The position numbers and the translations under genes are program-made. From Chitinophagaceae bacterium (GTDB lineage Bacteria > Bacteroidota > Bacteroidia > Chitinophagales > Chitinophagaceae), in NCBI GenBank assembly GCA_016720585.1, contig JADKKH010000004.1, forward strand, positions 383,510 to 447,509: DNA of 64,000 nucleotides, in the 5' to 3' direction. Shown piece by piece: positions 42,812-51,810 of the stretch (position 1 is its first letter; every line of letters starts with the position of its first letter). A model generated the notes under the pieces. That model had not been told where the DNA came from. It made no database searches and was given only the letters and a program-made list of their open reading frames with translations.

Positions 42812-44608
42812 TTAATGCCCTCCGCTTACTTCTGCATCATAATCTATTCCTTGTTTTTTTAATATCCCTTTTACGACAAAAGCAAACAAGGCCAGGTAGG
42901 CAAAACAAATCACTGCTACCAGGAATGATTGATGAATACCAATAATATCAGACAATTTACCCTGTATAGGAGGAATAATAGCACCCCCTAAAATCATCAT
43001 TATTAAAAAGGCGGATCCCTGTGTGGTATATTTTCCAAGTCCTGCTATGGATAAAGCAAAGATGGATGGCCACATAATCGAGCAGGCAAGTCCTCCGCTA
43101 AGAAAAGCATATACAGCCACTTTCCCTTCTGTGAATAAACCGATCAGCATGGCAACGATACCCATGATGCTGAAAAGTAACAATGTTCTTGCAGGTTTAT
43201 TTCCACTCAGGTAAAAAACGGCAATTTGCAAAGCCACACATACAACATACCAAAGCAGGGGCTTAACATCATATTTTGCCAGTGAGTTTACGCCCAATAC
43301 AACACCAAAAGCTATCAGCGGAACAATAAAAGTTAAAAGCTGTTTGGTTTTACTTGAAAAATTAAATGCACTGATAGACCCGGCCCATCGTCCAATCATC
43401 AAACCTCCCCAATACATCGAAATAAACGGTGCCACCTGGGATGCCTGGTAGCCACCAAATTCCTTTCGTTTCAGCAATTCTCCCAGGTTACTTCCTATGG
43501 CCACTTCTACACCAACATAAACAAATATGGCCAGCATGCCGAGGACCAATTGTGGATATTTCATAGCACCCCAGCCATCTGATTTCTTTTTAGCGAGGGA
43601 ATTGGCAAACAGCAAACCAATAACAATCACTCCTAAGGCTCCCATAAGCCAATACATTCTTTTTTTCTCCAGCGGATGTTTTACCGCATCCCTTGCTTCT
43701 GTTGTTTGTTTTAAAGTAACATCAGCAGCAGCAACCTGGGAAGCTAATTCTGGCTGGTTGGCTGACGAAGGTATTTTGGCCAATGAGTCAACCTGTTTTT
43801 GAACAACAGCGATTTCACTATTGAATGTTTCTATTTTCTTTGCAGCATCACTATTATAACTGCTGAAAACAGGAGCAAACATAGCAATCAGCAAACCTGT
43901 AATAATCAATAAGGAGCTTAATGCCTTATTGGCTTTTTCTGTTTTTTCTTCATTGATACCCGCAGGTACTTTTTTGGAAAATCCGAAAAGTGCCGCTGCC
44001 CCTATAAATAATAGCCCGACACAGGCATAAAGAATAATTACTTTGGACAGACCCAGTGCTTTAATCTTATCATCTGTTATAGCGGCTGTTGTACCAAATA
44101 AGGCAAAAGCCACCACCAGGGGCCCGATGGTTGTTCCGAAAGAATTAACAGCACCGCCAAGATTTACACGACTGTTACCTGTTGCAGGGTCACCCAATGA
44201 AATAGAAAATGGTTGTGCTGAAGTTTGCTGCAGGGAAAAGCCCAATGCCACAATAAAAAGCCCGGCCAGCATCCCGGCAAATGTATTGGCATTAACAGCT
44301 ATAATCATGGCTACAGCCCCCAGCGCTGAAAATAATAAGCCATATACAATACTTTTTTTATAGCCCCATTTTCCCACTAGATCTTTCCCGCCAAATGCGC
44401 CATACCAAAAAAGGCCCAGGGCACCGATATAGTAAGCCAGATAGAAAGCAAAATCAATCAACTGGCTTTGAAACTGGTCCAGGTGAAAGTAGTTTTTACA
44501 GAAGGGTATAAATACACTGTTACCGGCAGCAATAAATCCCCAGAAAAAAAAGACAGTAACCAGGGTGCTTAAAGCTCCGTAATTGGTAGGTTGCTTGGGT
44601 TGACTCAT
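42812..44608 (-). CDS. FucP/GluP-type sugar permease with inserted domain
   Basis: A 598-residue MFS symporter of the fucose/glucose/galactose family (about 430 residues is usual). FFFWGFIAAGNSVFIPFCK opens the first helix, as in FucP; LGFSLQQTSAQPFSISLG and VNSFGTTIGPLV are also family features. An insert of about 120 residues (226-348) separates the two six-helix halves. It holds two extra hydrophobic helices (about 230-250 and 317-337) around a charged, coiled-coil-like segment (KKIETFNSEIAVVQKQVDS). It likely imports glucose or a related sugar with H+; the adjacent ROK kinase supports glucose. Its gene is divergent from glgA. Confidence 0.9.
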   Translation of the reverse strand: MSQPKQPTNYGALSTLVTVFFFWGFIAAGNSVFIPFCKNYFHLDQFQSQLIDFAFYLAYYIGALGLFWYGAFGGKDLVGKWGYKKSIVYGLLFSALGAVAMIIAVNANTFAGMLAGLFIVALGFSLQQTSAQPFSISLGDPATGNSRVNLGGAVNSFGTTIGPLVVAFALFGTTAAITDDKIKALGLSKVIILYACVGLLFIGAAALFGFSKKVPAGINEEKTEKANKALSSLLIITGLLIAMFAPVFSSYNSDAAKKIETFNSEIAVVQKQVDSLAKIPSSANQPELASQVAAADVTLKQTTEARDAVKHPLEKKRMYWLMGALGVIVIGLLFANSLAKKKSDGWGAMKYPQLVLGMLAIFVYVGVEVAIGSNLGELLKRKEFGGYQASQVAPFISMYWGGLMIGRWAGSISAFNFSSKTKQLLTFIVPLIAFGVVLGVNSLAKYDVKPLLWYVVCVALQIAVFYLSGNKPARTLLLFSIMGIVAMLIGLFTEGKVAVYAFLSGGLACSIMWPSIFALSIAGLGKYTTQGSAFLIMMILGGAIIPPIQGKLSDIIGIHQSFLVAVICFAYLALFAFVVKGILKKQGIDYDAEVSGGH

Positions 44609-44644
44609 AATAATTGTTCTTTTTTTTGTGGTGCTGAAAGTAAT

Positions 44645-44658
44645 ACAATTTTAATTGT
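44645..44658. promoter_or_regulatory. Palindrome between permease and glgA genes, possible operator
   Basis: ACAATT-TT-AATTGT is a perfect 6-bp inverted repeat located 37 bases upstream of the permease start in the 217-base divergent region. Such AT palindromes occur by chance in AT-rich spacers; it is listed only because both divergent genes concern glucose use. Confidence 0.2.
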
Positions 44659-44825
44659 AAGTAAAAAAACACTTGTTAGTATTCATGTTAGGGTGCAAAA
44701 AACTTTGAGAATTGGATTGGAGGATATTAAATGATGGTTCGGGGTCTCTATTTTCATGTTCTGATTATTTGCTTTTCAAAAAAACCTTAATTTCAACATT
44801 AATACGAATTCACTAATTTATTTTC

Positions 44826-46247
44826 ATGGAAATAATTCATGTAGCAGCAGAATGTTACCCCATGGCAAAAGCCGGTGGCTTAGGTGATGTGGTGGGTGCT
44901 TTGCCAAAGTATCAGAATCAACTGGGTCATGTGGCGAAAGTGGTCATGCCCATGTACCGGACTAAATTTCTGTACGATAATCAATGGGAACTGGTACATG
45001 AAGGCAACCAGCATCTGGGTCAGCATTTTTTCCGCTACAGTGTTATTAAAGAAAAAACCAACAAGCTGGGGTTTGACCTCTACCTGGTAGATATTAACGG
45101 GTTGCTTGACCGGGAGAATATTTATGGCTATGATGATGATACGGAGCGATTTCTTTCTTTCCAGATCGCTGTTTGTGACTGGCTGAATAAATGGGAGCAT
45201 ACCCCTGATGTTATCCATTGTCATGACCATCATACCGGTCTGATTCCTTTTATGATAAAAAATTGTTTTGAGTTCAGGGAAAAACTCGCCGGAATTCCTA
45301 CGGTATTTACAGTTCACAATGCACAATACCAGGGTTGGATAGGCTGGGATAAATATTATTATCTGCCGGCTTTTGACAGCTGGAAATGGGGTTTGCTGGA
45401 TTGGGATAAAGCCATCAACCCGATGGCATCTGCCGTAAAATGTGCCTGGAAAGTAACCACAGTCAGTAACAGTTATCTCACCGAATTAAAAGGGGCCGCC
45501 AACGGTTTAGAAAATTTGTTTAACTATGAACAGGGCAAAAGCTATGGTATCTTAAACGGAATTGATTCCCAGGTATGGGATCCGCTGACGGACTCCATGA
45601 TCGCAAAAAATTACGACAAAGAATTAGTAGAAAAAGGAAAACGGAAGAATAAAAAAGAACTCGCCGGCCAGTTTGGATTAGATCCGGATAAACCTTTAAT
45701 ATCATTTGTCGGACGCTTAGTTGGCGAGAAAGCGGCTGATCTGTTACCCGAGGCCATTAGTCAATCCATTTATCAGCATCATGGGAATGCTAATTTTCTG
45801 GTATTGGGCTCCGGCGACCCGGAACTGGAAGAAAGACTCAACCAGATGAAAAAACAGTTTGGTGGCTTTTTTAATTCGTATATCGGATACAGCGAATCAT
45901 TAAGTCACCAGATTTATGCCGGTTCCGATTTTTTATTGATGCCCAGCCGGGTAGAACCTTGTGGATTAAACCAGATGTATGCACTTCGTTATGGAACCGT
46001 ACCCATGGTAAGAAATATTGGTGGATTGAAAGATACCGTTACCGATATGGGAGACCCGCAGGGATTTGGTATTCGGTTCGACAAGGCATCCGTTTGGGAT
46101 ATTACCTACTCGGTAGGCCGGGCCATTGATCTATATACGAATAAACCCGACCTTTATAGCTGGATGCGGAAATATATGATGACGATAGATCATTCCTGGG
46201 ATTCATCCGCACAACAATATATTGACTTATATAAATCATTGAAATAA
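44826..46247 (+). CDS. glgA: Glycogen synthase
   Basis: A 473-residue GT5 glycosyltransferase that adds ADP-glucose to glycogen. The ADP-glucose loop KAGGLGDVVGALP follows the start. HCHDHHTGLIP and TVHNAQYQGW are in the N-terminal domain, GILNGIDSQVWDP at the hinge, SFVGRLVGEK opens the GT-B C-terminal domain, and SRVEPCGLNQMYALRYGTVP carries the catalytic Glu. It lies 11 bases before glgC, forming a glgA-glgC unit, and is divergent from the sugar permease. No N-terminal carbohydrate-binding module. Confidence 0.96.
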   Translation: MEIIHVAAECYPMAKAGGLGDVVGALPKYQNQLGHVAKVVMPMYRTKFLYDNQWELVHEGNQHLGQHFFRYSVIKEKTNKLGFDLYLVDINGLLDRENIYGYDDDTERFLSFQIAVCDWLNKWEHTPDVIHCHDHHTGLIPFMIKNCFEFREKLAGIPTVFTVHNAQYQGWIGWDKYYYLPAFDSWKWGLLDWDKAINPMASAVKCAWKVTTVSNSYLTELKGAANGLENLFNYEQGKSYGILNGIDSQVWDPLTDSMIAKNYDKELVEKGKRKNKKELAGQFGLDPDKPLISFVGRLVGEKAADLLPEAISQSIYQHHGNANFLVLGSGDPELEERLNQMKKQFGGFFNSYIGYSESLSHQIYAGSDFLLMPSRVEPCGLNQMYALRYGTVPMVRNIGGLKDTVTDMGDPQGFGIRFDKASVWDITYSVGRAIDLYTNKPDLYSWMRKYMMTIDHSWDSSAQQYIDLYKSLK

Positions 46248-46258
46248 AAAGAAGACTT

Positions 46259-47551
46259 ATGGCCATAAGGACTATTACACATTCCAGAGAGATCTTATCG
46301 GTAATTCTTGGGGGTGGGGCAGGATCCAGGTTATACCCCCTGACGGCCACCCGTTCCAAACCGGCCGTGCCTATAGCAGGCAAATACAGGCTTGTGGATA
46401 TTCCTATTTCAAATTGTCTGAATAATGGGATCGGGAGAATGTTTGTCCTGACCCAATTCAATTCTGCATCACTCAACAGGCACATTAAGAATACCTATCA
46501 TTTCAGTGCATTCAGTAAAGCCTTTGTAGATATTCTGGCAGCAGAACAAACGCCAGATAATCCTACCTGGTACCAGGGAACAGCTGATGCCGTAAGACAG
46601 GGACTCCGCCATATTGAACCATTTGAAAGCGATTATATCCTTATCCTTTCCGGTGACCAGCTTTACCAGATGGATTTTGCTGAAATGCTGGATAACCATA
46701 AAAATTTGGGCGCTGATATTTCGGTTGCCACTATTCCTGTTGTGGAAAGAGAAGCTCCCGAATTTGGCATATTAAAATCAAAAGAGGGATTAATAACTTC
46801 TTTTATAGAAAAACCAAAACAGGAACTATTGCCGGAATGGGTTAGCGATACCGGGGACCAAATGAAACAATTGGGAAAAAACTACCTGGCATCCATGGGT
46901 ATTTATATATTCAACCGCCAGTTGATGTTTGATCTGTTGCAAAACGAATTTAAAGATGCCACAGACTTTGGTAAAGAGATCATTCCTCAAACAATCGGGA
47001 AATATAAAGTGGCCAGCTATCAGTATGATGGCTATTGGACGGATATCGGAAATATTTATTCTTTTTTTGAAGCAAACCTTGACCTGACAAAAGAAATACC
47101 TTCCTTTAATCTTTTTGACAACGAACGAATTATTTATACACGTTCCCGCATGCTGCCACCGGCAAAAATCAGCGGCACAACCCTGGAAAAAACATTGATA
47201 GCCGAAGGTTCAATTATTCATGCTTCCCGGATTGAGAACAGTGTCATCGGTATCCGCTCCCGGATAGGACTTGGTTCTACATTGGTAAGCACCTATACCA
47301 TGGGAAATGATTCTTATGAAACACTGGAAGAAATAGCTTCGGCCAATGCAAAAGGAATTCCTCTGATGGGTATTGGCAGCCGTTGTTATATCAAGAATGC
47401 CATTATTGATAAAAATTGCCGGATTGGTGATGATGTACGGATAAATGGTGGCCCGCAACTAGAAAATACGGATCATGCCCTTTATACCGTTAAAGGTGGA
47501 ATTGTTGTTTTAAAAAAGGGCTGTATTATTCCAAATGGCTTTGTTATCTGA
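46259..47551 (+). CDS. glgC: Glucose-1-phosphate adenylyltransferase
   Basis: A 430-residue ADP-glucose pyrophosphorylase, the committed step of bacterial glycogen synthesis. LGGGAGSRLYPLTATRSKP is the nucleotide loop, RLVDIPISNCLNNGI follows, and GTADAVRQ and YLASMGIYIF are the substrate-binding parts. FGKEIIP and a left-handed beta-helix C-terminus (ASRIENSVIGIRSRIG, IIDKNCRIGDDVRI) complete it. It lies directly behind glgA, so supply and use of ADP-glucose are co-transcribed. The YWTDIGNIYSFFEAN string marks the catalytic domain end. Confidence 0.96.
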   Translation: MAIRTITHSREILSVILGGGAGSRLYPLTATRSKPAVPIAGKYRLVDIPISNCLNNGIGRMFVLTQFNSASLNRHIKNTYHFSAFSKAFVDILAAEQTPDNPTWYQGTADAVRQGLRHIEPFESDYILILSGDQLYQMDFAEMLDNHKNLGADISVATIPVVEREAPEFGILKSKEGLITSFIEKPKQELLPEWVSDTGDQMKQLGKNYLASMGIYIFNRQLMFDLLQNEFKDATDFGKEIIPQTIGKYKVASYQYDGYWTDIGNIYSFFEANLDLTKEIPSFNLFDNERIIYTRSRMLPPAKISGTTLEKTLIAEGSIIHASRIENSVIGIRSRIGLGSTLVSTYTMGNDSYETLEEIASANAKGIPLMGIGSRCYIKNAIIDKNCRIGDDVRINGGPQLENTDHALYTVKGGIVVLKKGCIIPNGFVI

Positions 47552-47659
47552 TTGTTTACCTGCAACCGGGAAGGGTTCAATATTTCTCTTTACAAAATGT
47601 GTACTTTTTACATATTATCCCTATCTTCAAATCTACGCTGATTAAAACTACGATTGCAT

Positions 47660-49174
47660 ATGCCTGCAGCATTTACGGGCTCAAAGCCTAAACTTAGCCT
47701 TAACCAGATTATTAATATGAGTGTTGGATTCTTCGGGATTCAATTTGCCTTCGGACTTCAGAATGCCAATGTCAGCAGGATATTCCAAACGCTGGGTGCC
47801 CAAATTGACGATATACCCATTCTATGGATCGCTGCACCCCTTACCGGTCTGATCATTCAGCCTATCATCGGGCATTGGAGTGATAAAACCTGGCATAAGC
47901 GCTGGGGAAGAAGAAGACCCTTTTTTATGATAGGGGCCATTTTTGCTTCACTGGCTTTGTTTGTTTTTCCCAATGTTTATGAAGTATGGATGGCCGCGAT
48001 CATGTTGTGGCTTTTGGATGCTTCGATTAACGTCTCCATGGAACCTTTCAGAGCTTTTGTAGGGGATATGCTCCCGGATTCACAAAGAACAACGGGCTTT
48101 GCCATGCAAAGTTTTTTTATCGGAATAGGAGCAGTTATTTCTTCCTTACTGCCTTATTTGCTTACAAAACTCGGCGTAGCCAATGAAGCTGCCGCAGGTG
48201 TAATTCCAGATTCAATCAAAATTTCATTTATTATTGGAGCCGTTATTTATATCGCAGCTATTTCTTACACCGTCTTTACAACCCGGGAATATTCTCCTGA
48301 TGAATTAAAGTCATTTGGTGAAATGACCGAAACAGATAACCAGGTAAACATTAAAACTCCTGCGGCCTCATTTAATAAGCGCGGATCGGTTTGGTCCCTA
48401 ATTGGTCTCGGTTTAACCGCTGGAATTTATTTCTACAACTCTTCTGTAGAAAATAAACTTGAAAAGGAACTCTATGTGTTAACCGGCGGAGTGGCCGTTT
48501 TTGGAATATGTCAGTTGGTGGCAGGTTTGTTGCAAAAACGAAACAGTAAAAACGGTTTTGTGGAAGTAATGGATGATTTGAATTTTCTCCCCGACACCAT
48601 GAAAAAACTGGCGGTGGTACAGTTCTTTTCCTGGTTTGCTTTATTCGCTATGTGGATTTATTCAACTCCGGCACTGGCGCAGCATCTTTCTGGAACCACA
48701 GATACTACTTCCAAAGCTTATAATGATATGGGTAACTGGGTAGGGGTTTTGTTTGCCTGGTACAATGGCTTTGCTGCCCTGTTTGCTTTCCTGCTGCCGG
48801 TTTTAGCCAAAAAATTTTCCAGACCTGCTACGCATATGATCGCTTTGATTGCCGGAGGGCTGGGCCTCATTTCTTTTTACCTTTTCAAAAATGAAAATTT
48901 GCTGATCATCAGTATGGCGGGTATCGGGTTGGCCTGGTGCAGTATCCTGGCCATGCCGTATTCTATGCTGACCAAAGCCTTACCCGCTAATAAAATGGGC
49001 GTGTATATGGGGATCTTTAATTTCTTTATTGTGATCCCACAGATACTTGCAGCAACCCTGTTGGGTGTATTTACAAAACATATTTTCAATGGGAATGCCA
49101 TTATGACGATCGTGGTAGGCGGTTGTTCCATGATCGTTGCGGCATTGCTGACATTACGGATAAAAGACAAATAA
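47660..49174 (+). CDS. SLC45-like MFS sugar permease
   Basis: About 504 residues from ATG 47660; the longer frame starts at TTG. It belongs to the glycoside-pentoside/SLC45 type of MFS: MSVGFFGIQFAFGLQNANVS in helix 1, GHWSDKTWHKRWGRRRPF in the first inner loop (the RRRPF signature) and WLLDASINVSMEPFRAFVGD. Between the two halves lie two extra hydrophobic segments (about 244-260 and 271-290). It probably imports maltose, maltodextrin or glucose. The secreted amylase gene starts seven bases after it, so import of amylase products is the likely job. Confidence 0.9.
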   Translation: MPAAFTGSKPKLSLNQIINMSVGFFGIQFAFGLQNANVSRIFQTLGAQIDDIPILWIAAPLTGLIIQPIIGHWSDKTWHKRWGRRRPFFMIGAIFASLALFVFPNVYEVWMAAIMLWLLDASINVSMEPFRAFVGDMLPDSQRTTGFAMQSFFIGIGAVISSLLPYLLTKLGVANEAAAGVIPDSIKISFIIGAVIYIAAISYTVFTTREYSPDELKSFGEMTETDNQVNIKTPAASFNKRGSVWSLIGLGLTAGIYFYNSSVENKLEKELYVLTGGVAVFGICQLVAGLLQKRNSKNGFVEVMDDLNFLPDTMKKLAVVQFFSWFALFAMWIYSTPALAQHLSGTTDTTSKAYNDMGNWVGVLFAWYNGFAALFAFLLPVLAKKFSRPATHMIALIAGGLGLISFYLFKNENLLIISMAGIGLAWCSILAMPYSMLTKALPANKMGVYMGIFNFFIVIPQILAATLLGVFTKHIFNGNAIMTIVVGGCSMIVAALLTLRIKDK

Positions 49175-49181
49175 CTTTATT

Positions 49182-51071
49182 ATGAAACGATTCGTTGTAC
49201 TATTCCTGATTTTTTTTTCGATAAGAGGATGGAGCATTGATTCCCCGCAGGTTTATCCTACCCATTGGTGGGTCGGCATGAAAAACACCAACCTGCAACT
49301 GATGATACACAGGGAAAGGGTAGGTAACGAAAAAATATCCATGATCCCTTATCCGGGAGTAAAACTTGTTAAACAAACGAAAGCTGAGAATCCCAATTAT
49401 ATTTTTATTGATCTCAGTATCGGTGCTACAGCCAAACCCGGAAACATAAAGTTCAGGATCGATAACCTGCAATCTCCCGAAGCCGTATCCTATAAGATCT
49501 TTGAGTATGAATTGAAACCCCGAAACAAAGGAAATGGCCAAACCAGGGCACAGGGAGTCACAGCAAAAGACTTTATTTACCTGCTTATTCCCGATCGTTT
49601 TTCCAATGGCGACCCCTCTAATGATGTGATAACCGATTACCGGGACAGGACCAGCGACCGAAAAGATAAATTCTCCCGCCATGGGGGTGATTTTACAGGC
49701 ATAGTGAATCATTTTAATTATTTTAACCAGTTGGGTGTAACAACTTTATGGCTTACACCGGTAATTGAAAATGATATGCCGTTGATGAATGAATGGGGGA
49801 ATAATGTAGCCGGTTATCATGGCTATTGGTTTACTGACCATTACAGTATCGACAAACGTTTTGGTGGGAATGAAGGGTATAAAGATTTTTGCAATAAGGC
49901 CCATGCTCAAGGCATGAAAGTTATCCAGGATGCCGTGTACAACCATGTGGGGAATCATCATTGGTTTGTCCTTGACCCGCCCATGAAATCATGGTTTAAT
50001 AATTCACAAGGTGATATGGCACCCAACCACCGGGAAGAAGTTTTTTATGATCCCTATGCTTCGCAGGCTGACAAAACACAAATGCTGGATGGCTGGTTTG
50101 TTCCGCATTTACCAGACCTGAATCAGCGGAATCCTTTTGTTGCCAGCTTTCTTATTCAACATGCGGTATGGACAACCGAAGAATATGGAATTGATGGCTG
50201 GAGAGTGGATACCTACAAATATTGTGATGAACAATTCATGAATAATGTAAATGCCGCATTGGAAAAAGAATTTCCTAAAGTCACGGTCTTTGGTGAATCC
50301 TGGGTAAACAGTACCATTGCCAATGCCTATTTTACCCAAAATAATATAACCACTCCCTTTAAGCATAATGCCAAAGGGATGCTGGACTTCCAGGTTTGTT
50401 TTGCCATGCTGGCTGGTATGAATGAAAAATTTGACTGGCTTACGGGCGTCAATAAAATTTATACCACCTTATCGCAGGATGTGCTGTACAAAGATCCCAT
50501 GAACAATTGTATTTTTCTGGACAATCATGATATGGATCGGGTGTTCTCTGTTATAGATGAAGATTGGAAAAAAATGAAGATGGGTTTTAACTGGTTGCTA
50601 ACGTTACGGGGTATTCCGCAACTTTATTATGGCACAGAAGTGCTGATGAAAAATAAGAAAGTAAATACAGATGCAACCGTTCGGGAAGACTTCCCGGGTG
50701 GGTGGGCAGATGATAAAGCAAAAGAAAACAGGTTTACCAAAGAAGGCAGAAGTGACAAGCAGGATGAAGCATTTGATTATGTAAGTGCTCTTGCTAATTT
50801 CAGAAAAAATTCATCGGCAATAACTGCTGGAAAAACAATGCAGTTCATCCCGAAAAACGGGCTCTATGTCTATTTCCGGTATGATGCCAGGCAAACAGTG
50901 ATGGTAGTTACCAATACCGGGGATAAGGATGTGAAACCAGACTGGACTGCCTTTGCCGAAAGGACGAAAGGATTTACGCAGGCGCGAAACGTCGTATCGG
51001 GGAAAATAATGCCGCTGAACAGGTTGGAGATTGAATCGAAAGATAGCTATGTTTTTGAGTTGATCAGATAA
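49182..51071 (+). CDS. Exported alpha-amylase / neopullulanase-like GH13
   Basis: A 629-residue glycoside hydrolase with a signal peptide (VVLFLIFFSIRGWSI). Residues about 20-115 form a cyclomaltodextrinase-type N-terminal domain. The GH13 barrel follows with DFIYLLIPDRFSNGDPSND, the nucleophile Asp in DGWRVDTYKY, the acid Glu in VFGESWVN and the third Asp in FLDNHDMDR. A C-terminal beta domain ends at SYVFELIR. This is the SusA-like layout for cutting starch, pullulan or cyclodextrin in the periplasm. It is paired with the SLC45-like permease. Its last eight bases overlap the convergent GLPGLI gene. Confidence 0.94.
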   Translation: MKRFVVLFLIFFSIRGWSIDSPQVYPTHWWVGMKNTNLQLMIHRERVGNEKISMIPYPGVKLVKQTKAENPNYIFIDLSIGATAKPGNIKFRIDNLQSPEAVSYKIFEYELKPRNKGNGQTRAQGVTAKDFIYLLIPDRFSNGDPSNDVITDYRDRTSDRKDKFSRHGGDFTGIVNHFNYFNQLGVTTLWLTPVIENDMPLMNEWGNNVAGYHGYWFTDHYSIDKRFGGNEGYKDFCNKAHAQGMKVIQDAVYNHVGNHHWFVLDPPMKSWFNNSQGDMAPNHREEVFYDPYASQADKTQMLDGWFVPHLPDLNQRNPFVASFLIQHAVWTTEEYGIDGWRVDTYKYCDEQFMNNVNAALEKEFPKVTVFGESWVNSTIANAYFTQNNITTPFKHNAKGMLDFQVCFAMLAGMNEKFDWLTGVNKIYTTLSQDVLYKDPMNNCIFLDNHDMDRVFSVIDEDWKKMKMGFNWLLTLRGIPQLYYGTEVLMKNKKVNTDATVREDFPGGWADDKAKENRFTKEGRSDKQDEAFDYVSALANFRKNSSAITAGKTMQFIPKNGLYVYFRYDARQTVMVVTNTGDKDVKPDWTAFAERTKGFTQARNVVSGKIMPLNRLEIESKDSYVFELIR

Positions 51072-51810
51072 TAAAATTTAGCATTTGCTTTTTGCCATTC
51101 GTTCCCCAATCTTTGGATGCTTTTTCAAGGATTTCCATTAAAGCAGTTCGATTCACTTTTTTCCCCTTAGTAGCAGGAATAACTTTATTCATCTTTACAT
51201 CAAAAACTTCCACTTTGGAGGCAAACCAGGTGGCATGTAACCGGGGTATGCCCATACCAAGTATCATACCAGGCAAGCCCTGTATTCCTTCCGGTCCTCC
51301 GCATATTAATAATTCGTCTGTATAAAAAGCAAATATGGCAATACTGTCATTCAATATCCCAACAGCCTTGTGGCAATCATAGCCGGCTATGGTTCTGACA
51401 TCAGCTGTAATTTTCCATTTTATTTTCAACAAGCTGTCTTCTACCAGCATAGTTTCTTCGAAAACAGGTTTTTGAGAAATAGAAATGCCTCTTTTATAAT
51501 CCGTATAAACAATATTCTTATCTGCCATCGGTCGGTACCAGCTCCGTGGGTCTACTGGTACATCCTTACCCGGTTGATATAATGACTTACTCGTGTCGCC
51601 GGTGAATTCATGATAACTAACCATAGATACAGGATAGCGTTCTTTGTTTTGTTCATACCAGCTATTACCTTCCTGTAATTCCTTCATTAACTGGCGGACA
51701 CTGGTAGTTTTTACATATTCTACTTTGATGGTAGCAAAAAAACGTGCCTGCGCAAAAACATTTTTTATTACCAGGCTTATAGTTACAAAAAGTAAGATTC
51801 GCTTTATCAT
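51064..51810 (-). CDS. GLPGLI family exported protein
   Basis: A 248-residue protein with signal peptide (LLFVTISLVIKNVFAQ). It contains the family's defining motif as GLPGMILGM (about residue 186) preceded by CGGPEGIQ, and the typical AGYDCHKAVG and WKITADVRTI strands. The family is Bacteroidota-specific and beta-rich, function unknown. Its start overlaps the stop of the upstream beta-barrel gene by four bases, and such GLPGLI/barrel pairs are frequent, so the two probably work together at the outer membrane. Confidence 0.92.
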   Translation of the reverse strand: MIKRILLFVTISLVIKNVFAQARFFATIKVEYVKTTSVRQLMKELQEGNSWYEQNKERYPVSMVSYHEFTGDTSKSLYQPGKDVPVDPRSWYRPMADKNIVYTDYKRGISISQKPVFEETMLVEDSLLKIKWKITADVRTIAGYDCHKAVGILNDSIAIFAFYTDELLICGGPEGIQGLPGMILGMGIPRLHATWFASKVEVFDVKMNKVIPATKGKKVNRTALMEILEKASKDWGTNGKKQMLNFII

